Shown: piece by piece, positions 1 to 8,427 of the stretch
How the letters are laid out: each line of letters begins with the position of its first letter
Numbering within the stretch: the first letter of the stretch is position 1
Assembly: GCF_019112525.1 (NCBI RefSeq)
Contig: NZ_CP077800.1
Span: 1,116,001-1,180,000, forward strand
From: Modestobacter sp. L9-4
Lineage (GTDB): Bacteria > Actinomycetota > Actinomycetes > Mycobacteriales > Geodermatophilaceae
Direction of reading: 5' to 3'
DNA length: 64,000 nucleotides
The notes under the pieces: generated by a model
The model's input: only the letters and a program-made list of their open reading frames with translations
Told to the model about the DNA's origin: nothing
Database searches by the model: none
Made by a program: the position numbers and the translations under genes

Positions 1-513
1 GTCCAGGCCCCGGCCCAGGTGGACGGCACCCAGCAGCGCCTCGAGGGCGTCGGCCAGGATCGAGTCCTTCTCCCGGCCACCGGTGGCCTGCTCGCCACGG
101 CCGAGCAGCAGGTGCGGGCCGATGCCGCCCTCGCCGAGGGCACGCGAGACCCGCGCCAGCGAGGTCATGTTGACCACCGAGGCGCGCAGCTTCGCCAGCT
201 GCCCCTCGGGCAGGTCGGGGTGGCTGCGGTACAGCTCGTCGGTGACGACGAGCCCCAGCACCGAGTCGCCCAGGAACTCCAGGCGCTCGTTGGTGGGCAG
301 GCCGCCGTGCTCGTAGGCGTAGGACCGGTGGGTCAGCGCCAGGCGGAGCAGGTCGGCGGGGAGCTCGACGCCGAGGGCGTCGACCAGCCAGGCGGCGGCA
401 CGCTGCAGGTGCTCACCGTCCGTGGACGTGCGACCACCGGCGTTCCCGGAGCGGGCTCCCCCGGAAGGGAGGCCCGCCGCCGGGGACGCCGGTGCGGTGG
501 TCGGCTGCGCCAC
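1..513 (-). CDS. rnc: Ribonuclease III, C-terminus cut by window edge
   Basis: Double-strand-specific endoribonuclease for rRNA and mRNA processing in the cytoplasm. The reverse strand reads openly for 171 codons to the window edge. It carries the RNase III signature [15 protein letters not shown] and the second catalytic-domain segment [15 protein letters not shown]. The double-stranded-RNA-binding domain lies outside the window. The start is a GTG (M-A-Q-P-T-T-A) 17 bases after the rpmF stop, with no clear Shine-Dalgarno, so translation may be coupled to rpmF. Upstream genes rpmF and DUF177 form the standard actinobacterial DUF177-rpmF-rnc order. The family call is secure and the exact start less so. 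Confidence 0.93.
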   Translation of the reverse strand, partial: MAQPTTAPASPAAGLPSGGARSGNAGGRTSTDGEHLQRAAAWLVDALGVELPADLLRLALTHRSYAYEHGGLPTNERLEFLGDSVLGLVVTDELYRSHPDLPEGQLAKLRASVVNMTSLARVSRALGEGGIGPHLLLGRGEQATGGREKDSILADALEALLGAVHLGRGLD

Positions 514-530
514 GCTGGGAGGACCGGGGA

Positions 531-710
531 TCAGACCGCGAGGACCTGACGACCGTCGTGCTGACCGCAGGTCGGGCAGGCGATGTGCGGCGGCTTCAGC
601 TCACGGCAGGCCGGGTTGGGGCAGGGCGCGAGCGTGGGGGCCGTGGCCTTCCACTGCGACCGACGGGCCCGGGTGTTGGACCGGGACATCTTCCTCTTCG
701 GAACGGCCAC
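531..710 (-). CDS. rpmF: 50S ribosomal protein L32
   Basis: Large-subunit ribosomal protein of 59 residues, usual size for L32. It begins with the conserved basic stretch [19 protein letters not shown] and then has two cysteine pairs, CPNPAC and CPTC. This is a zinc-ribbon (C+) form, but the first pair is spaced CX4C rather than the common CX2C. The GTG start is preceded by GGAGAACTGAC, a good ribosome site, and lies one base after the DUF177 stop, so the two are cotranscribed. Cytoplasmic. Confidence 0.95.
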   Translation of the reverse strand: MAVPKRKMSRSNTRARRSQWKATAPTLAPCPNPACRELKPPHIACPTCGQHDGRQVLAV

Positions 711-711
711 G

Positions 712-1440
712 TCAGTTCTCCTCTGTGTTGGTGCGGCTGGCGGACCCCGGCTGGGGTCGATCCGCGCTGTCGGTGGTGTCGGGGACGGCGAGACGGGCGA
801 GCCCGGCCCACCGGGGGTCGATGACCTCGTGCGAGTGGTCGGCCGGCAGGTCGTCGAGCCGCTCGCCGCAGTCGACGCACAGGCCGGCGCAGTCGGGCGT
901 GCACGTCGGGGACAGCGGCAGGGTCAGGACGACGGTGTCCCGGACCAGCGGCGCGAGGTCGAGGAACTCGCCGTCGATGCGGCGCACCTCGTCCTCCTCG
1001 CTGGTGGCCTCGGTGGTGCTCCCCGCGTAGGCGTAGAGCTCCTGGACGTCGAGGGTGAGCGTGTCCTCGAGCGGGTCGAGGCAGCGCGCGCACTGGCCGG
1101 TCACCGGGAGCTCGACCCGGCCGGAGACCAGGACGCCCTCCATGACCGACTCCAGCCGCAGGTCCAGGTGGACCGGGGCGCCCTCGGGCACGCCGATCAT
1201 CTCCACGCCCCAGCCGGCCTGAGCGGGGATGGTCTTGTCCCACTCGCGCATGCTGCCGGCCCGGCGGCCGAGCTCGCGGAGGTCGACCTTCCAGGCCTTG
1301 TCCAACGCCTTCTCGGCGGCCGTGCGGGGGGTGGTGTCGTGAGTGGTGTCGACGGGGTCGCCAGCAGGGCGCCGGGCGTCGGAGGACGCGGCGCCACGGG
1401 CGGGCAGGTGCGCAGCAGGCATGTCGGTACTCGTCGTCAT
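712..1440 (-). CDS. DUF177 (YceD-family) protein upstream of rpmF
   Basis: YceD/DUF177 family protein of 242 residues. The family is almost always encoded directly before rpmF and is implicated in 23S rRNA accumulation in plants and bacteria. Visible features are a CARC motif mid-protein and a C-terminal cysteine cluster ([13 protein letters not shown]), both typical, followed by a disordered Asp/Pro/Ser tail. Start chosen at the ATG beginning MTTSTDM; an upstream in-frame start at 1491 and a downstream ATG at 1422 are alternatives. A TAGGCT -10-like hexamer lies upstream at about 1514-1519 on this strand. Probably the first gene of the DUF177-rpmF-rnc operon. Confidence 0.88.
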   Translation of the reverse strand: MTTSTDMPAAHLPARGAASSDARRPAGDPVDTTHDTTPRTAAEKALDKAWKVDLRELGRRAGSMREWDKTIPAQAGWGVEMIGVPEGAPVHLDLRLESVMEGVLVSGRVELPVTGQCARCLDPLEDTLTLDVQELYAYAGSTTEATSEEDEVRRIDGEFLDLAPLVRDTVVLTLPLSPTCTPDCAGLCVDCGERLDDLPADHSHEVIDPRWAGLARLAVPDTTDSADRPQPGSASRTNTEEN

Positions 1441-1532
1441 CGTCGGTGGGTTCGCCGGCGCGGGGCACCGCGCAGGGAAGGCGCGTGGCACAGCAGCAGC
1501 CGGACAGTGGGCCAGCCTACCCGACGCCGGAA

Positions 1533-1551
1533 CGCCGTCCTCAGGACGGCG
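1533..1551. terminator. Small hairpin after the sepIVA-like gene
   Basis: CGCCGTCC and GGACGGCG form an 8-bp stem with a 3-nt loop in the gap between the sepIVA-like stop and DUF177. No T tract follows. It could end transcription of the coaD-sepIVA unit, but this is only a structural guess. Confidence 0.35.
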
Positions 1552-1628
1552 GGACGGTCAGGGGCCGGCAGGTCCACGGCGGGGCCGTGCGGTGACCGTG
1601 GGCCCGGGGTGGCTGGATGCCGCCCGGG

Positions 1629-2318
1629 TCAGGGTGACCGCAAGTTGGTGCGCGCCTTCTCCACCGAACGTGTCATGTGCGCGAGCGTGTTCCCGAAGTC
1701 GGCGAGCCGGCTGTCGACGTACTCGTCGACCTCGGCCCGCATCCGGGCCACCTCGGCGGCGGTCTGCGCGCCGAGCTCGTCGGCCCGGTCGACGGCGCTG
1801 CGGTAGACCTCGGTCTCGGCCAGCAGCCGCTCGTGCTCGGCCTGCCCGGCGGCGATGAGCTCGGCGTGCTGGGCGTGGGCGTCGGCGAGCAGCTGCTCGT
1901 GCAGCTCGCGCGCCTCGGCGACGATCGCCTCCGCCTCGGCCTCGGCCTGGCGGAGCAGGTCGTCGGCCTGGGCCTGGGCCTGGCCGAGCACCTCGTCGCG
2001 CTGGCGCCGGGCGGTGCCGATCAGCTCCTCGCGCTGCCGGCGGGCGGTGGCGACGACCTGCTCGCTCTCGCTGCGCGTGCGGCCGGTGAGCCGCTCGGCC
2101 TCGGCCTGCGCCTGCTGCAGGATCTCGGTGCGCTGCTCGACGATGGCGCCGGCCTGCTGGACCTCGTCGGGCAGGTTCTCCCGCAGGTCGTCGAGCAGGT
2201 CGAGCAGGTGGTCGCGGGGCACCATGCAGGAGGCCGACATCGGCACGCTGCGGGCGTTCTCGATGACGGTGGTCAGCTCGTCGACGGTCTCGTAGAGCCG
2301 GTACACGACCTCGGTCAT
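1629..2318 (-). CDS. sepIVA: SepIVA-like DivIVA-family coiled-coil protein
   Basis: Protein of 229 residues. The N-terminal region (about 1-55) resembles the DivIVA membrane-binding segment, and a long charged Ala/Glu/Gln coiled coil runs from about 60 to 205. It matches by position and composition the M. tuberculosis Rv2927c family (SepIVA), a septum-associated DivIVA-like protein needed for division. Some pipelines call it 'ATP synthase subunit B-like' because of the coiled coil, but no other ATP synthase gene is nearby. Its ATG overlaps the coaD stop as ATGA, indicating translational coupling. Expected to be cytoplasmic and membrane-peripheral. Family is fairly sure; function is by synteny. 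Confidence 0.8.
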   Translation of the reverse strand: MTEVVYRLYETVDELTTVIENARSVPMSASCMVPRDHLLDLLDDLRENLPDEVQQAGAIVEQRTEILQQAQAEAERLTGRTRSESEQVVATARRQREELIGTARRQRDEVLGQAQAQADDLLRQAEAEAEAIVAEARELHEQLLADAHAQHAELIAAGQAEHERLLAETEVYRSAVDRADELGAQTAAEVARMRAEVDEYVDSRLADFGNTLAHMTRSVEKARTNLRSP

Positions 2319-2803
2319 GGCTGCTGCCCCTCTCCGGACCGGGCCACCAGCCGGTCGTTGACCGCCGGGGGGACCAGCGAGGACACGTCGCCGCCGAAGC
2401 GGGCGACCTGCTTGACCAGGCTCGAGGACAGGTGCCCGACCTGGGGTGCGGTGGGCACGAACAGCGTCTCGATCCCGGCCAGCTCGCGGTTCATCTGGGC
2501 CATCTGCAGCTCGTACTCGAAGTCGCCGACCGCGCGCAGGCCCTTGACGATCACCGGGACGCCGTGGCTGCGGCACCAGTCGACCAGCAGGCCCTCGAAG
2601 CTGGTGACGGTGACGTTCGGGCAGCTCCCGACGGCCGCGCGCAGCAGCTCCATGCGCTCGTCGACGCCGAAGAGGCCGGCCTTCCCGGGGTTGACCAGCA
2701 CGGCCACGACCAGCTCGTCGTACAGGGCCGCGGCGCGCGTGATCACGTCGACGTGGCCGTTGGTGACCGGGTCGAAGGAGCCGGGACAGACCGCACGCCT
2801 CAC
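2315..2803 (-). CDS. coaD: Phosphopantetheine adenylyltransferase
   Basis: Transfers AMP from ATP to 4'-phosphopantetheine, giving dephospho-CoA (fourth step of CoA synthesis from pantothenate). It has 162 residues, the family norm. The nucleotidyltransferase signature GSFDPVTNGH is near residues 8-18 and the ISSxxVR-like SSSLVKQVA near residue 125. I chose the GTG start that overlaps the rsmD stop as GTGA; the longer open frame upstream would run into rsmD. Order rsmD-coaD-sepIVA is conserved in actinobacteria. Confidence 0.96.
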   Translation of the reverse strand: MRRAVCPGSFDPVTNGHVDVITRAAALYDELVVAVLVNPGKAGLFGVDERMELLRAAVGSCPNVTVTSFEGLLVDWCRSHGVPVIVKGLRAVGDFEYELQMAQMNRELAGIETLFVPTAPQVGHLSSSLVKQVARFGGDVSSLVPPAVNDRLVARSGEGQQP

Positions 2804-3354
2804 GGGAAGCGACCGTACCGGAGCACGGCCTCCCCGTAGCGCCGATCGCGGATGCCCTCCAGGGGTGTCGGCCACTCGAAGGGCGCCTCCCGGCTGGAGC
2901 GCTCGACCACCACGACGGCGTCCGGGGTGAGCCAGCCCCCGGCGACCAGCGCGCGCAGCACGCCCAGCACCTCCTCCAGGGGGGCGGCGTACGGCGGGTC
3001 GGCGAAGACCAGGTCGAAGGGCGCCGTCGCGGGGACGGCGACGACGGTCGGGACGCTGCCGGGCAGCACGACCGCCCCGCGCATCCGCATCATCGCGACG
3101 TTGTCCCGCAGGACGGGCAGGACCCCGCCGCCGTTCTCCACCAGGACCACCTCGGCTGCGCCACGGGACAGCGCCTCCAGCCCCAGGGCACCCGTCCCCG
3201 CGTAGAGGTCCAGCACCCGCGCGCCCTCGAGGTCGATCATCGAGCCCAGCGAGTTGAACAGGCCCTCGCGGGCCCGGTCACCCGTGGGCCGCACCCCGGT
3301 GCGCGGCACCTTGAGCGTCCGCCCACCGGCCACGCCGGAGATGAGCCTGGTCAT
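2800..3354 (-). CDS. rsmD: 16S rRNA (guanine966-N2)-methyltransferase
   Basis: S-adenosylmethionine-dependent methylase of m2G966 in 16S rRNA. It has 184 residues, normal for RsmD. Visible are MTRLISGVAGGRTL at the N-terminus, the RPTGDRAREGLFNSL substrate-binding segment, the SAM-binding DLYAGTGALGLEALSRGA, and the catalytic FADPPY motif. Overlaps coaD by 4 bases (GTGA). About 130 bases of repeat-bearing spacer separate it from recG. Confidence 0.95.
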   Translation of the reverse strand: MTRLISGVAGGRTLKVPRTGVRPTGDRAREGLFNSLGSMIDLEGARVLDLYAGTGALGLEALSRGAAEVVLVENGGGVLPVLRDNVAMMRMRGAVVLPGSVPTVVAVPATAPFDLVFADPPYAAPLEEVLGVLRALVAGGWLTPDAVVVVERSSREAPFEWPTPLEGIRDRRYGEAVLRYGRFP

Positions 3355-3380
3355 GCTGTCGGCCTCCCGCTGATGCTCTT

Positions 3381-3467
3381 CGGCCCCCTGCAGGGCCCCG
3401 CCGCGAGTAGGAGGACCCCATCCTCCTCATCCCCTCGCAGGCTCGGGGCGAGCCTCGGGACGGGGCC
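3381..3467. repeat. Dispersed GC-rich intergenic repeat, copy A
   Basis: The spacer between rsmD and recG starts CGGCCCCCTGCAGGG and continues from 3410 with GGAGGACCCC, an inverted TCCTCCTC, and the segment GCTCGGGGCGAGCCTCGGGA. Nearly the same 57-58 bases recur at 52134-52190, also in a gene tail. Arms such as GGAGGACC...TCCTCC and GGCTCG...CGAGCC can fold, so it may act as a terminator for flanking genes. Identity to the second copy was read by eye. Confidence 0.6.
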
Positions 3468-3487
3468 GGGGAGCAGGGGGTCCTTCT

Positions 3488-5692
3488 TCACGCCTTCTCC
3501 AGGTAGTCGGCCCGCTCGTCGAGGCTCATCGCGGCCACGGCGGCGGCGAGCTCGGGGTGGTCGGCCAGGCCGCGGCCCTGCTCGACCAGCGCGGTGGCCT
3601 CGGCGCGGGCCTCGGCGATGAGGTCCTCGTCGTCCACCAGCGAGAGCAGCCGCACGCCGGAGCGGCGGCCGGACTGGGCGGCGCCCAGCACGTCGCCCTC
3701 GCGGCGGGTCTCCAGGTCCAGCCGGGCGAGGGCGAACCCGTCGGTGGTCGAGGCGACCGCGGACAGCCGCTGCCCGGTGGCCGAGCTGCTGGGCGCCTCG
3801 CTGACCAGCAGGCAGAGCCCCGCGTGCTTGCCCCGGGCCACCCGCCCGCGCAGCTGGTGCAGCTGGCTGACGCCGAACCGGTCGGCGTCCATCACCACCA
3901 TGACGGTCGCGTTGGGCACGTCGACGCCGACCTCGACCACGGTGGTGGCGACCAGGACGTCGACCTCGGCGGCGGCGAAGGCCCGCATCCGGGCCTCCTT
4001 GTCCTCCGGGGTCATCCGGCCGTGCAGCACCTCGACCCGCAGCGCCGACAGCGGCCCGGTGCGCAGCCCCTCGGCCACGTCGAGCACCGCCAGGGGCGGT
4101 CGCTTGTCGCTGGTGCCGGCCTTCTCCTCCGGCATCGGGGCGCCGTCGGCGCCGTCCGGGCCGTCGTCGCCCTTGCCGCCCTCGTCGAGGTCGCCGATCC
4201 GCGGGCAGACGACGTAGGCCTGCCGGCCGGCGGCGACCTCCTCGCGGACCCGGGCCCAGGCGCGGTCGAGCCAGGCGGGCTTCTCCCCCACCGGCACGAC
4301 CGAGCTGGAGACGCCTCCGCGACCGGCGGGCAGCTGGCGCAGCGTGGAGGTCTCCAGGTCGCCGTAGACCGTCATCGCGACCGTGCGCGGGATGGGCGTG
4401 GCGGTCATCACCAGGACGTGCGGCGGGCGGTTGCCCTTGGCGCGCAGCGCGTCGCGCTGCTCGACGCCGAAACGGTGCTGCTCGTCCACGACGACCAGGC
4501 CCAGGTCGGCGAACTCCACGCCCTCCTGCAGCAGCGCGTGGGTGCCCACGACGATGCCGGCGCTGCCGTCGGCGACCGCCGCCCGGGCCTGCCGGCGGAC
4601 GGCGGCCTTCTGCGACCCGGTGAGCAGCTGCACCCTGGTGCCCGACGCATCGCCGTCCACCTCACCGGCCCGGCCCAGCGGACCCAGGATCGCGGCGAGG
4701 CTGCGGGCGTGCTGGGCGGCGAGCACCTCGGTGGGCGCCAGCAGTGCGGCCTGCCCGCCGGCGTCGACGACCTGGGCCATCGCCCGCAGCGCCACGACGG
4801 TCTTGCCCGAGCCGACCTCGCCCTGCAGCAGCCGGTTCATCGGCTGCTCGCGGCCGAGCTCGGCGGCCAGCTCCTCACCGACCTCGCGCTGGCCGTCGGT
4901 GAGGGAGAACGGCAGCGCGGCGTCGACGGCGTCGAGCAGCCCGCCGCTGCGGCGCGGACGGGCGATGCCGGGCTCCAGGGCGGAGGCACGCCGGCGGGCC
5001 GCGAGCGTCGCCTGCAGCACCAGCGCCTCGTCCCACTTGAGACGCTCGTCGGCTTCGTCCACCTGCTCCTGGGTCTCCGGCCGGTGCTTCTGCCGCAGCG
5101 CGGTGGGGAGGTCGACGAGCCCGTGCCGCTCCCGCACCGCTGCCGGGATCGGGTCCTCGAGCAGCTGCTCCAACGAGCGCGGGTCGTCCATCAGCAGCTT
5201 GACCGACTTCTGGATCACCCAGCTGGAGACGTCCTTGCTCGCCGGGTAGAGCGGCACCATCGCCCGCGCCCAGTCGTCGTCGTCCCCGGTGATGATGTGG
5301 CAGTCGGGGTGGGAGAACTGCTTCTCCCCGCGCCACAGCCCCACGGTGCCGGCGAACAGGCCCCACTCGCCGACGTCGAGGTGGGCGTGCCGGTTGTTGA
5401 AGAAGACCAGCCGCATCACCCCGGCGCCGTCGCCGACGGTGACCTCGGTGAGCGTGCCGCGCCGCTGCTGCATCCGCCGGGTGCTCACGCTCTTGACCTG
5501 GGCGAGCACCGTGACGCGGTCGCCGACCTCCAGGCCGTCGAGGCGGGTCATCTCGCCGCGCCGGGCGTAGCGGCGCGGGTAGTGCCGCAGCAGGTCGCGC
5601 ACGGTGTGCAGGGACAGCTGCTCGGCCATCACCTTCGCCGTCTTGGGTCCGAGCACCCGGGTCAGCGGGGTGCCCATCGTCATGCCGGTCAC
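3488..5692 (-). CDS. recG: ATP-dependent DNA helicase RecG
   Basis: Branch-migrating helicase for stalled replication forks and recombination. It has 734 residues, normal length. An N-terminal wedge/OB domain (RYPRRYARRGE...RVTVLAQV) is followed by the helicase core. Walker A is GEVGSGKT near residue 290, the DEQH box (DEQHRFGVEQRDAL) near 397, and motif III is TATPIPRT. About 20 Gly/Asp/Glu-rich residues (GGKGDDGPDGADGAP) are inserted between the helicase lobes. The start is a GTG (V-T-G-M-T-M) 5 nt after GGAG, just below the stop of the DAK gene; ATG at 5683 is the alternative. The longer open frame above it is read-through of the DAK gene's wrong frame. Confidence 0.95.
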   Translation of the reverse strand: MTGMTMGTPLTRVLGPKTAKVMAEQLSLHTVRDLLRHYPRRYARRGEMTRLDGLEVGDRVTVLAQVKSVSTRRMQQRRGTLTEVTVGDGAGVMRLVFFNNRHAHLDVGEWGLFAGTVGLWRGEKQFSHPDCHIITGDDDDWARAMVPLYPASKDVSSWVIQKSVKLLMDDPRSLEQLLEDPIPAAVRERHGLVDLPTALRQKHRPETQEQVDEADERLKWDEALVLQATLAARRRASALEPGIARPRRSGGLLDAVDAALPFSLTDGQREVGEELAAELGREQPMNRLLQGEVGSGKTVVALRAMAQVVDAGGQAALLAPTEVLAAQHARSLAAILGPLGRAGEVDGDASGTRVQLLTGSQKAAVRRQARAAVADGSAGIVVGTHALLQEGVEFADLGLVVVDEQHRFGVEQRDALRAKGNRPPHVLVMTATPIPRTVAMTVYGDLETSTLRQLPAGRGGVSSSVVPVGEKPAWLDRAWARVREEVAAGRQAYVVCPRIGDLDEGGKGDDGPDGADGAPMPEEKAGTSDKRPPLAVLDVAEGLRTGPLSALRVEVLHGRMTPEDKEARMRAFAAAEVDVLVATTVVEVGVDVPNATVMVVMDADRFGVSQLHQLRGRVARGKHAGLCLLVSEAPSSSATGQRLSAVASTTDGFALARLDLETRREGDVLGAAQSGRRSGVRLLSLVDDEDLIAEARAEATALVEQGRGLADHPELAAAVAAMSLDERADYLEKA

Positions 5693-5693
5693 G

Positions 5694-7295
5694 TCACTCC
5701 ACCCCGACCAGGAGCGGCACCGCCCCGGCGCCGCCGGCGTACCGGACGACGTCGACGGTCGGGTGCACGGCGGCCAGGTGGGCGCAGACCGCGTCGCCGA
5801 GCGCGGGGTCCTCCCCCACCACCACGGTGACCATCTCCCCGCCGGCGGACAGCAGCCGGTCGAGCAGGTCGCGGGCGACCGCGGCCAGGTCGGGTCCGAT
5901 GACGACGACGTCGCCCTCGGCGCTGCCCAGCACGTCACCGGCGGCACAGCGGCCGGCGGAGGTGAGCGCGTCGTGCCCGGCGACGGTGACCTCGGCCCAG
6001 CGGGTGGCGGCGGCGGCCTCCGCCATCGCGACGACGTCGTCGCCGAAGCGGCGGGCGGGGTCGGCGACAGCGAGCGCGGCCAGCCCCTGCACCGCCGACC
6101 GGGTCGGGACGACGACGACGTCGCGGCCGTCCTCGCGGGCGCGCTCGGCGGCGCGGGCGGTGACCGCGGTGGCCTCGGCGTGGTTGGGCAGCACGACGAC
6201 CTGCGCCGCACCCGTGCCCAGCACCGCGGCCAGGACGGCGTCCTCGGTGAGCTCGCCCACCGGCGCGGTGAGCACCGCGACGCCCTCGCCGGCGAAGAGG
6301 TCGGCCAGCCCGGCGGAGCAGGTGAGCGCCACGGTCGCGCGGGTGCCGGCGGCCGCGAGCGGCGCGCGGACCGGGGCCAGCGCGGTGACCGAGATGCGGT
6401 GCGGGCGCCCGGCCTCGATGCCGGCCTCGACCGCGGCACCGACGTCGGCGACGTGCACGTGCACGTTCCACTCCCGCCCGCCGGGGGTGTCGACGCCCAC
6501 CACGACCAGGCAGTCGCCGAGCTCGGCCAGCCGGGTCCGCAGCCGGGCCACCGCCGTCTCGTCGGAGTCGGCGAGCAGGAACTGCACCTCGCTGCCCGGC
6601 CCGGGCGCGGGTGCGGCGGGGACCGGTGCGGGCAGCCCGCGCAGCCGGGCCGGGCGACCGCCCAGCGGCGCGCGGGCGGGCACGGTGCCGGTGACGGTGC
6701 CGACCAGGGCGTCGAGCACCAGGCACCAGCCGGCGCCACCGGCGTCGACGACCCCGGCGTCGCGGAGCGCGGCGAGCTGGCCGGGCGTGGCCTGCAGGGC
6801 GGTGAGGGCCCCCTCGGCGGCGGCGTGCACGACGTCGGCGAGCCGCTCACGGCCGGCGGCGACCGCGGCGACCGCGGCCTCGGCGCCGGCCCGCGCGACG
6901 GTGAGGAAGGTGCCCTCCTCGGGGTCGGCGACCGCGGTGTAGGCGGTGCGGGAGGCCGCGGCCAGCGCCTCGGCCAGCGCCCGCCCGTCGACCCGCCGGG
7001 CGCCGGCCAGGGCGTCGGCGAGCCCGTGCAGCAGCTGGGCCAGGATCGCGCCGGAGTTGCCGCGGGCGCCGAGCACGGCGCCGCGGGCCAGCACGGTCCA
7101 GGAGGACTCGGCACCGTCGGCCGTCTCGAGCGCCGCGCGGCCGGCCTCGGCGGTCATCAGCAGGTTGGTGCCGGTGTCGCCGTCGGGAACCGGGAAGACG
7201 TTGAGCTCGTCGAGGCGGCCCCGGGCCTGGGCAAGGGTGTCGACCACGGCGCGGCTCCACCGGCCGACCGCGGCCTCGTCCAGCGCCTCGAGCAC
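5694..7295 (-). CDS. DAK-phosphatase / FakA-like kinase protein (YloV family)
   Basis: Protein of 533 residues with an N-terminal DhaL/DAK2 domain. NVFPVPDGDTGTNL carries the Asp residues that bind Mg-ATP, and GARGNSGAILAQ is the second DhaL signature. A central linker and a C-terminal FakA/DegV-like region follow. Relatives are FakA of fatty-acid kinase (working with FakB lipid carriers) and Bacillus YloV. No FakB is encoded nearby, so the substrate is unproven. It lies directly upstream of recG, as in M. tuberculosis Rv2974c-Rv2973c. The GTG start is the first codon of MLEALDEAAV. Cytoplasmic. Confidence 0.87.
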   Translation of the reverse strand: MLEALDEAAVGRWSRAVVDTLAQARGRLDELNVFPVPDGDTGTNLLMTAEAGRAALETADGAESSWTVLARGAVLGARGNSGAILAQLLHGLADALAGARRVDGRALAEALAAASRTAYTAVADPEEGTFLTVARAGAEAAVAAVAAGRERLADVVHAAAEGALTALQATPGQLAALRDAGVVDAGGAGWCLVLDALVGTVTGTVPARAPLGGRPARLRGLPAPVPAAPAPGPGSEVQFLLADSDETAVARLRTRLAELGDCLVVVGVDTPGGREWNVHVHVADVGAAVEAGIEAGRPHRISVTALAPVRAPLAAAGTRATVALTCSAGLADLFAGEGVAVLTAPVGELTEDAVLAAVLGTGAAQVVVLPNHAEATAVTARAAERAREDGRDVVVVPTRSAVQGLAALAVADPARRFGDDVVAMAEAAAATRWAEVTVAGHDALTSAGRCAAGDVLGSAEGDVVVIGPDLAAVARDLLDRLLSAGGEMVTVVVGEDPALGDAVCAHLAAVHPTVDVVRYAGGAGAVPLLVGVE

Positions 7296-7404
7296 GTGCC
7301 GCAGGGTACGCGGGAGGACCGACAGGACTCCCCGGACCGCGGCTGCGGGGCCACCGGGGAGCGGCTCGCACCGGGGTGGTCCGACGGCGACCGCGGCGAC
7401 CGTC

Positions 7405-7410
7405 TACAGT
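7405..7410 (+). promoter_or_regulatory. Candidate -10 box for rpmB
   Basis: TACAGT fits the actinobacterial TANNNT -10 and lies about 95 bases upstream of the rpmB start. No convincing -35 was seen. The 5' leader would be roughly 90 nt and ends in the ribosome site TTGGGAGTG. Confidence 0.4.
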
Positions 7411-7506
7411 GGTCCGAGCGTGTGCCGAGCCGGATCGTGCCCCTGGGCCCCCGGCGAGCACCGCAAACCGACTTCAGCTGGACCAATCTTTTGGGAGTGA
7501 TCGACC

Positions 7507-7698
7507 GTGGCTGCCGTGTGCGACGTGTGTGGCAAGGGGCCCGGTTTCGGCATGGCGGTGTCCCACTCGCACCGCCGGACGCCGCGCCGTTGGAACCCGA
7601 ACATCCAGTCCGTGCGGGCTGCGCTCACCGGCGGTGGCCGGAAGCGCATCAACGCCTGCACGTCCTGCATCCGCGCCGGCAAGGTCGCCCGGGTCTAG
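7507..7698 (+). CDS. rpmB: 50S ribosomal protein L28 (zinc-binding form)
   Basis: Ribosomal protein L28 of 63 residues. It starts MAAVCDVCGKGPGFGMAVSHSHRRT, with the first CXXC, and ends NACTSCIRAGKVARV, with the second. The four cysteines mark the zinc-binding C+ paralogue. The GTG start follows GGGAGTGATCGACC. It is divergent from the DAK/recG unit and ends just before a strong bidirectional hairpin. Confidence 0.96.
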   Translation: MAAVCDVCGKGPGFGMAVSHSHRRTPRRWNPNIQSVRAALTGGGRKRINACTSCIRAGKVARV

Positions 7699-7749
7699 TC
7701 CCCGGGCGCTGACTGCCAGCGCCTCAGCACCACCCCCGCCCCGGCGGGA

Positions 7750-7789
7750 CCGAAGACCCCGGAGGTCACCCGACCCCCGGGGTCTTCGG
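7750..7789. terminator. Bidirectional terminator between rpmB and the kinase-like gene
   Basis: CCGAAGACCCCGG and CCGGGGTCTTCGG form a perfect 13-bp stem with a 14-nt loop between two convergent genes. It has no T run, as is common in actinobacteria. Confidence 0.75.
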
Positions 7790-7797
7790 CGTGCGCC

Positions 7798-8427
7798 TCA
7801 GGCCGTGCCGATGCCCAGCGCGCGGGCGGCGGTGACCACCAGCTCGACCACCGTCGGGTGCGGGACGACCGTGCTGTCGACGACCAGGTGGTAGTGCCGG
7901 GCCTCGGCGGGGTCGCACCGGTAGAAGTGCCGGACGTAGGCGACCCGGCCGGCGTCGGCGGCGTCCCGGTCGCGCCGGACGTCGGCCTCCGGGCGTCCCG
8001 AGTGCTCCACGGCCGCGGCCAGCCGCCGCCCGGGCGGCCCGTCGAGCCGCACGTGCAGCACGTCGGGGCGGTCCCGCAGCACGATCGCTGCCGCCCGCCC
8101 GAGGACCACGCCGCCGGGCCCCGCGGCGATGTCGGTGAGCACCCGCTCGGTCTGCTGCCGGTAGGCCCGCTCGTCCGGCAGCGAGGAGGTGGGCGCCAGG
8201 CCGCCCACCGGGTCGGGCATCGTGCCCAGCGAGCTCACCAGCCGCCACAGCCCGCGGGTGATCGTCTCGTCGTTGGCCTCGGCCTCCGATACGGGCACGC
8301 CCAGCCGCCCGGCGACCTGCGCGGGGATGACCCGGTCGTGGAACGGCAGGCCCAGCGCCTCGGCGACGGCCGGGGCGATCTCCGCCCCGCCGCAGCCGTA
8401 GGACGCCGACACCGTCACGACGCCCAC
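7798..8427 (-). CDS. Cytidylate kinase-like family protein
   Basis: P-loop kinase-like protein of 209 residues. The N-terminus MGVVTVSASYGCGGAEIA is the modified P-loop of the cytidylate-kinase-like family (Pfam PF13189), in which Gly-rich YGCGG replaces the normal GxxGSGKS. LDGPPGRRL and an Arg-rich lid (RRDRDAADAGRVAYVRHFY) follow. The true substrate is unknown and it should not be called Cmk. It overlaps the end of the GNAT gene by 13 bases, so it is the last gene of a thiL-GNAT-kinase operon. Confidence 0.8.
   Translation of the reverse strand: MGVVTVSASYGCGGAEIAPAVAEALGLPFHDRVIPAQVAGRLGVPVSEAEANDETITRGLWRLVSSLGTMPDPVGGLAPTSSLPDERAYRQQTERVLTDIAAGPGGVVLGRAAAIVLRDRPDVLHVRLDGPPGRRLAAAVEHSGRPEADVRRDRDAADAGRVAYVRHFYRCDPAEARHYHLVVDSTVVPHPTVVELVVTAARALGIGTA

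Noticed and set aside
1629..2318. ATP synthase subunit B
   Set aside because: Only coiled-coil similarity; lacks a membrane anchor and ATP synthase neighbours; matches the SepIVA position.
5604..7712. 702-codon + frame over DAK gene
   Set aside because: Shadow of the DAK/FakA-like gene; Gly/Arg/His-rich without motifs.
7798..8427. True cytidylate kinase (cmk)
   Set aside because: The P-loop is of the divergent cytidylate-kinase-like family, not GxxGSGKS of Cmk.
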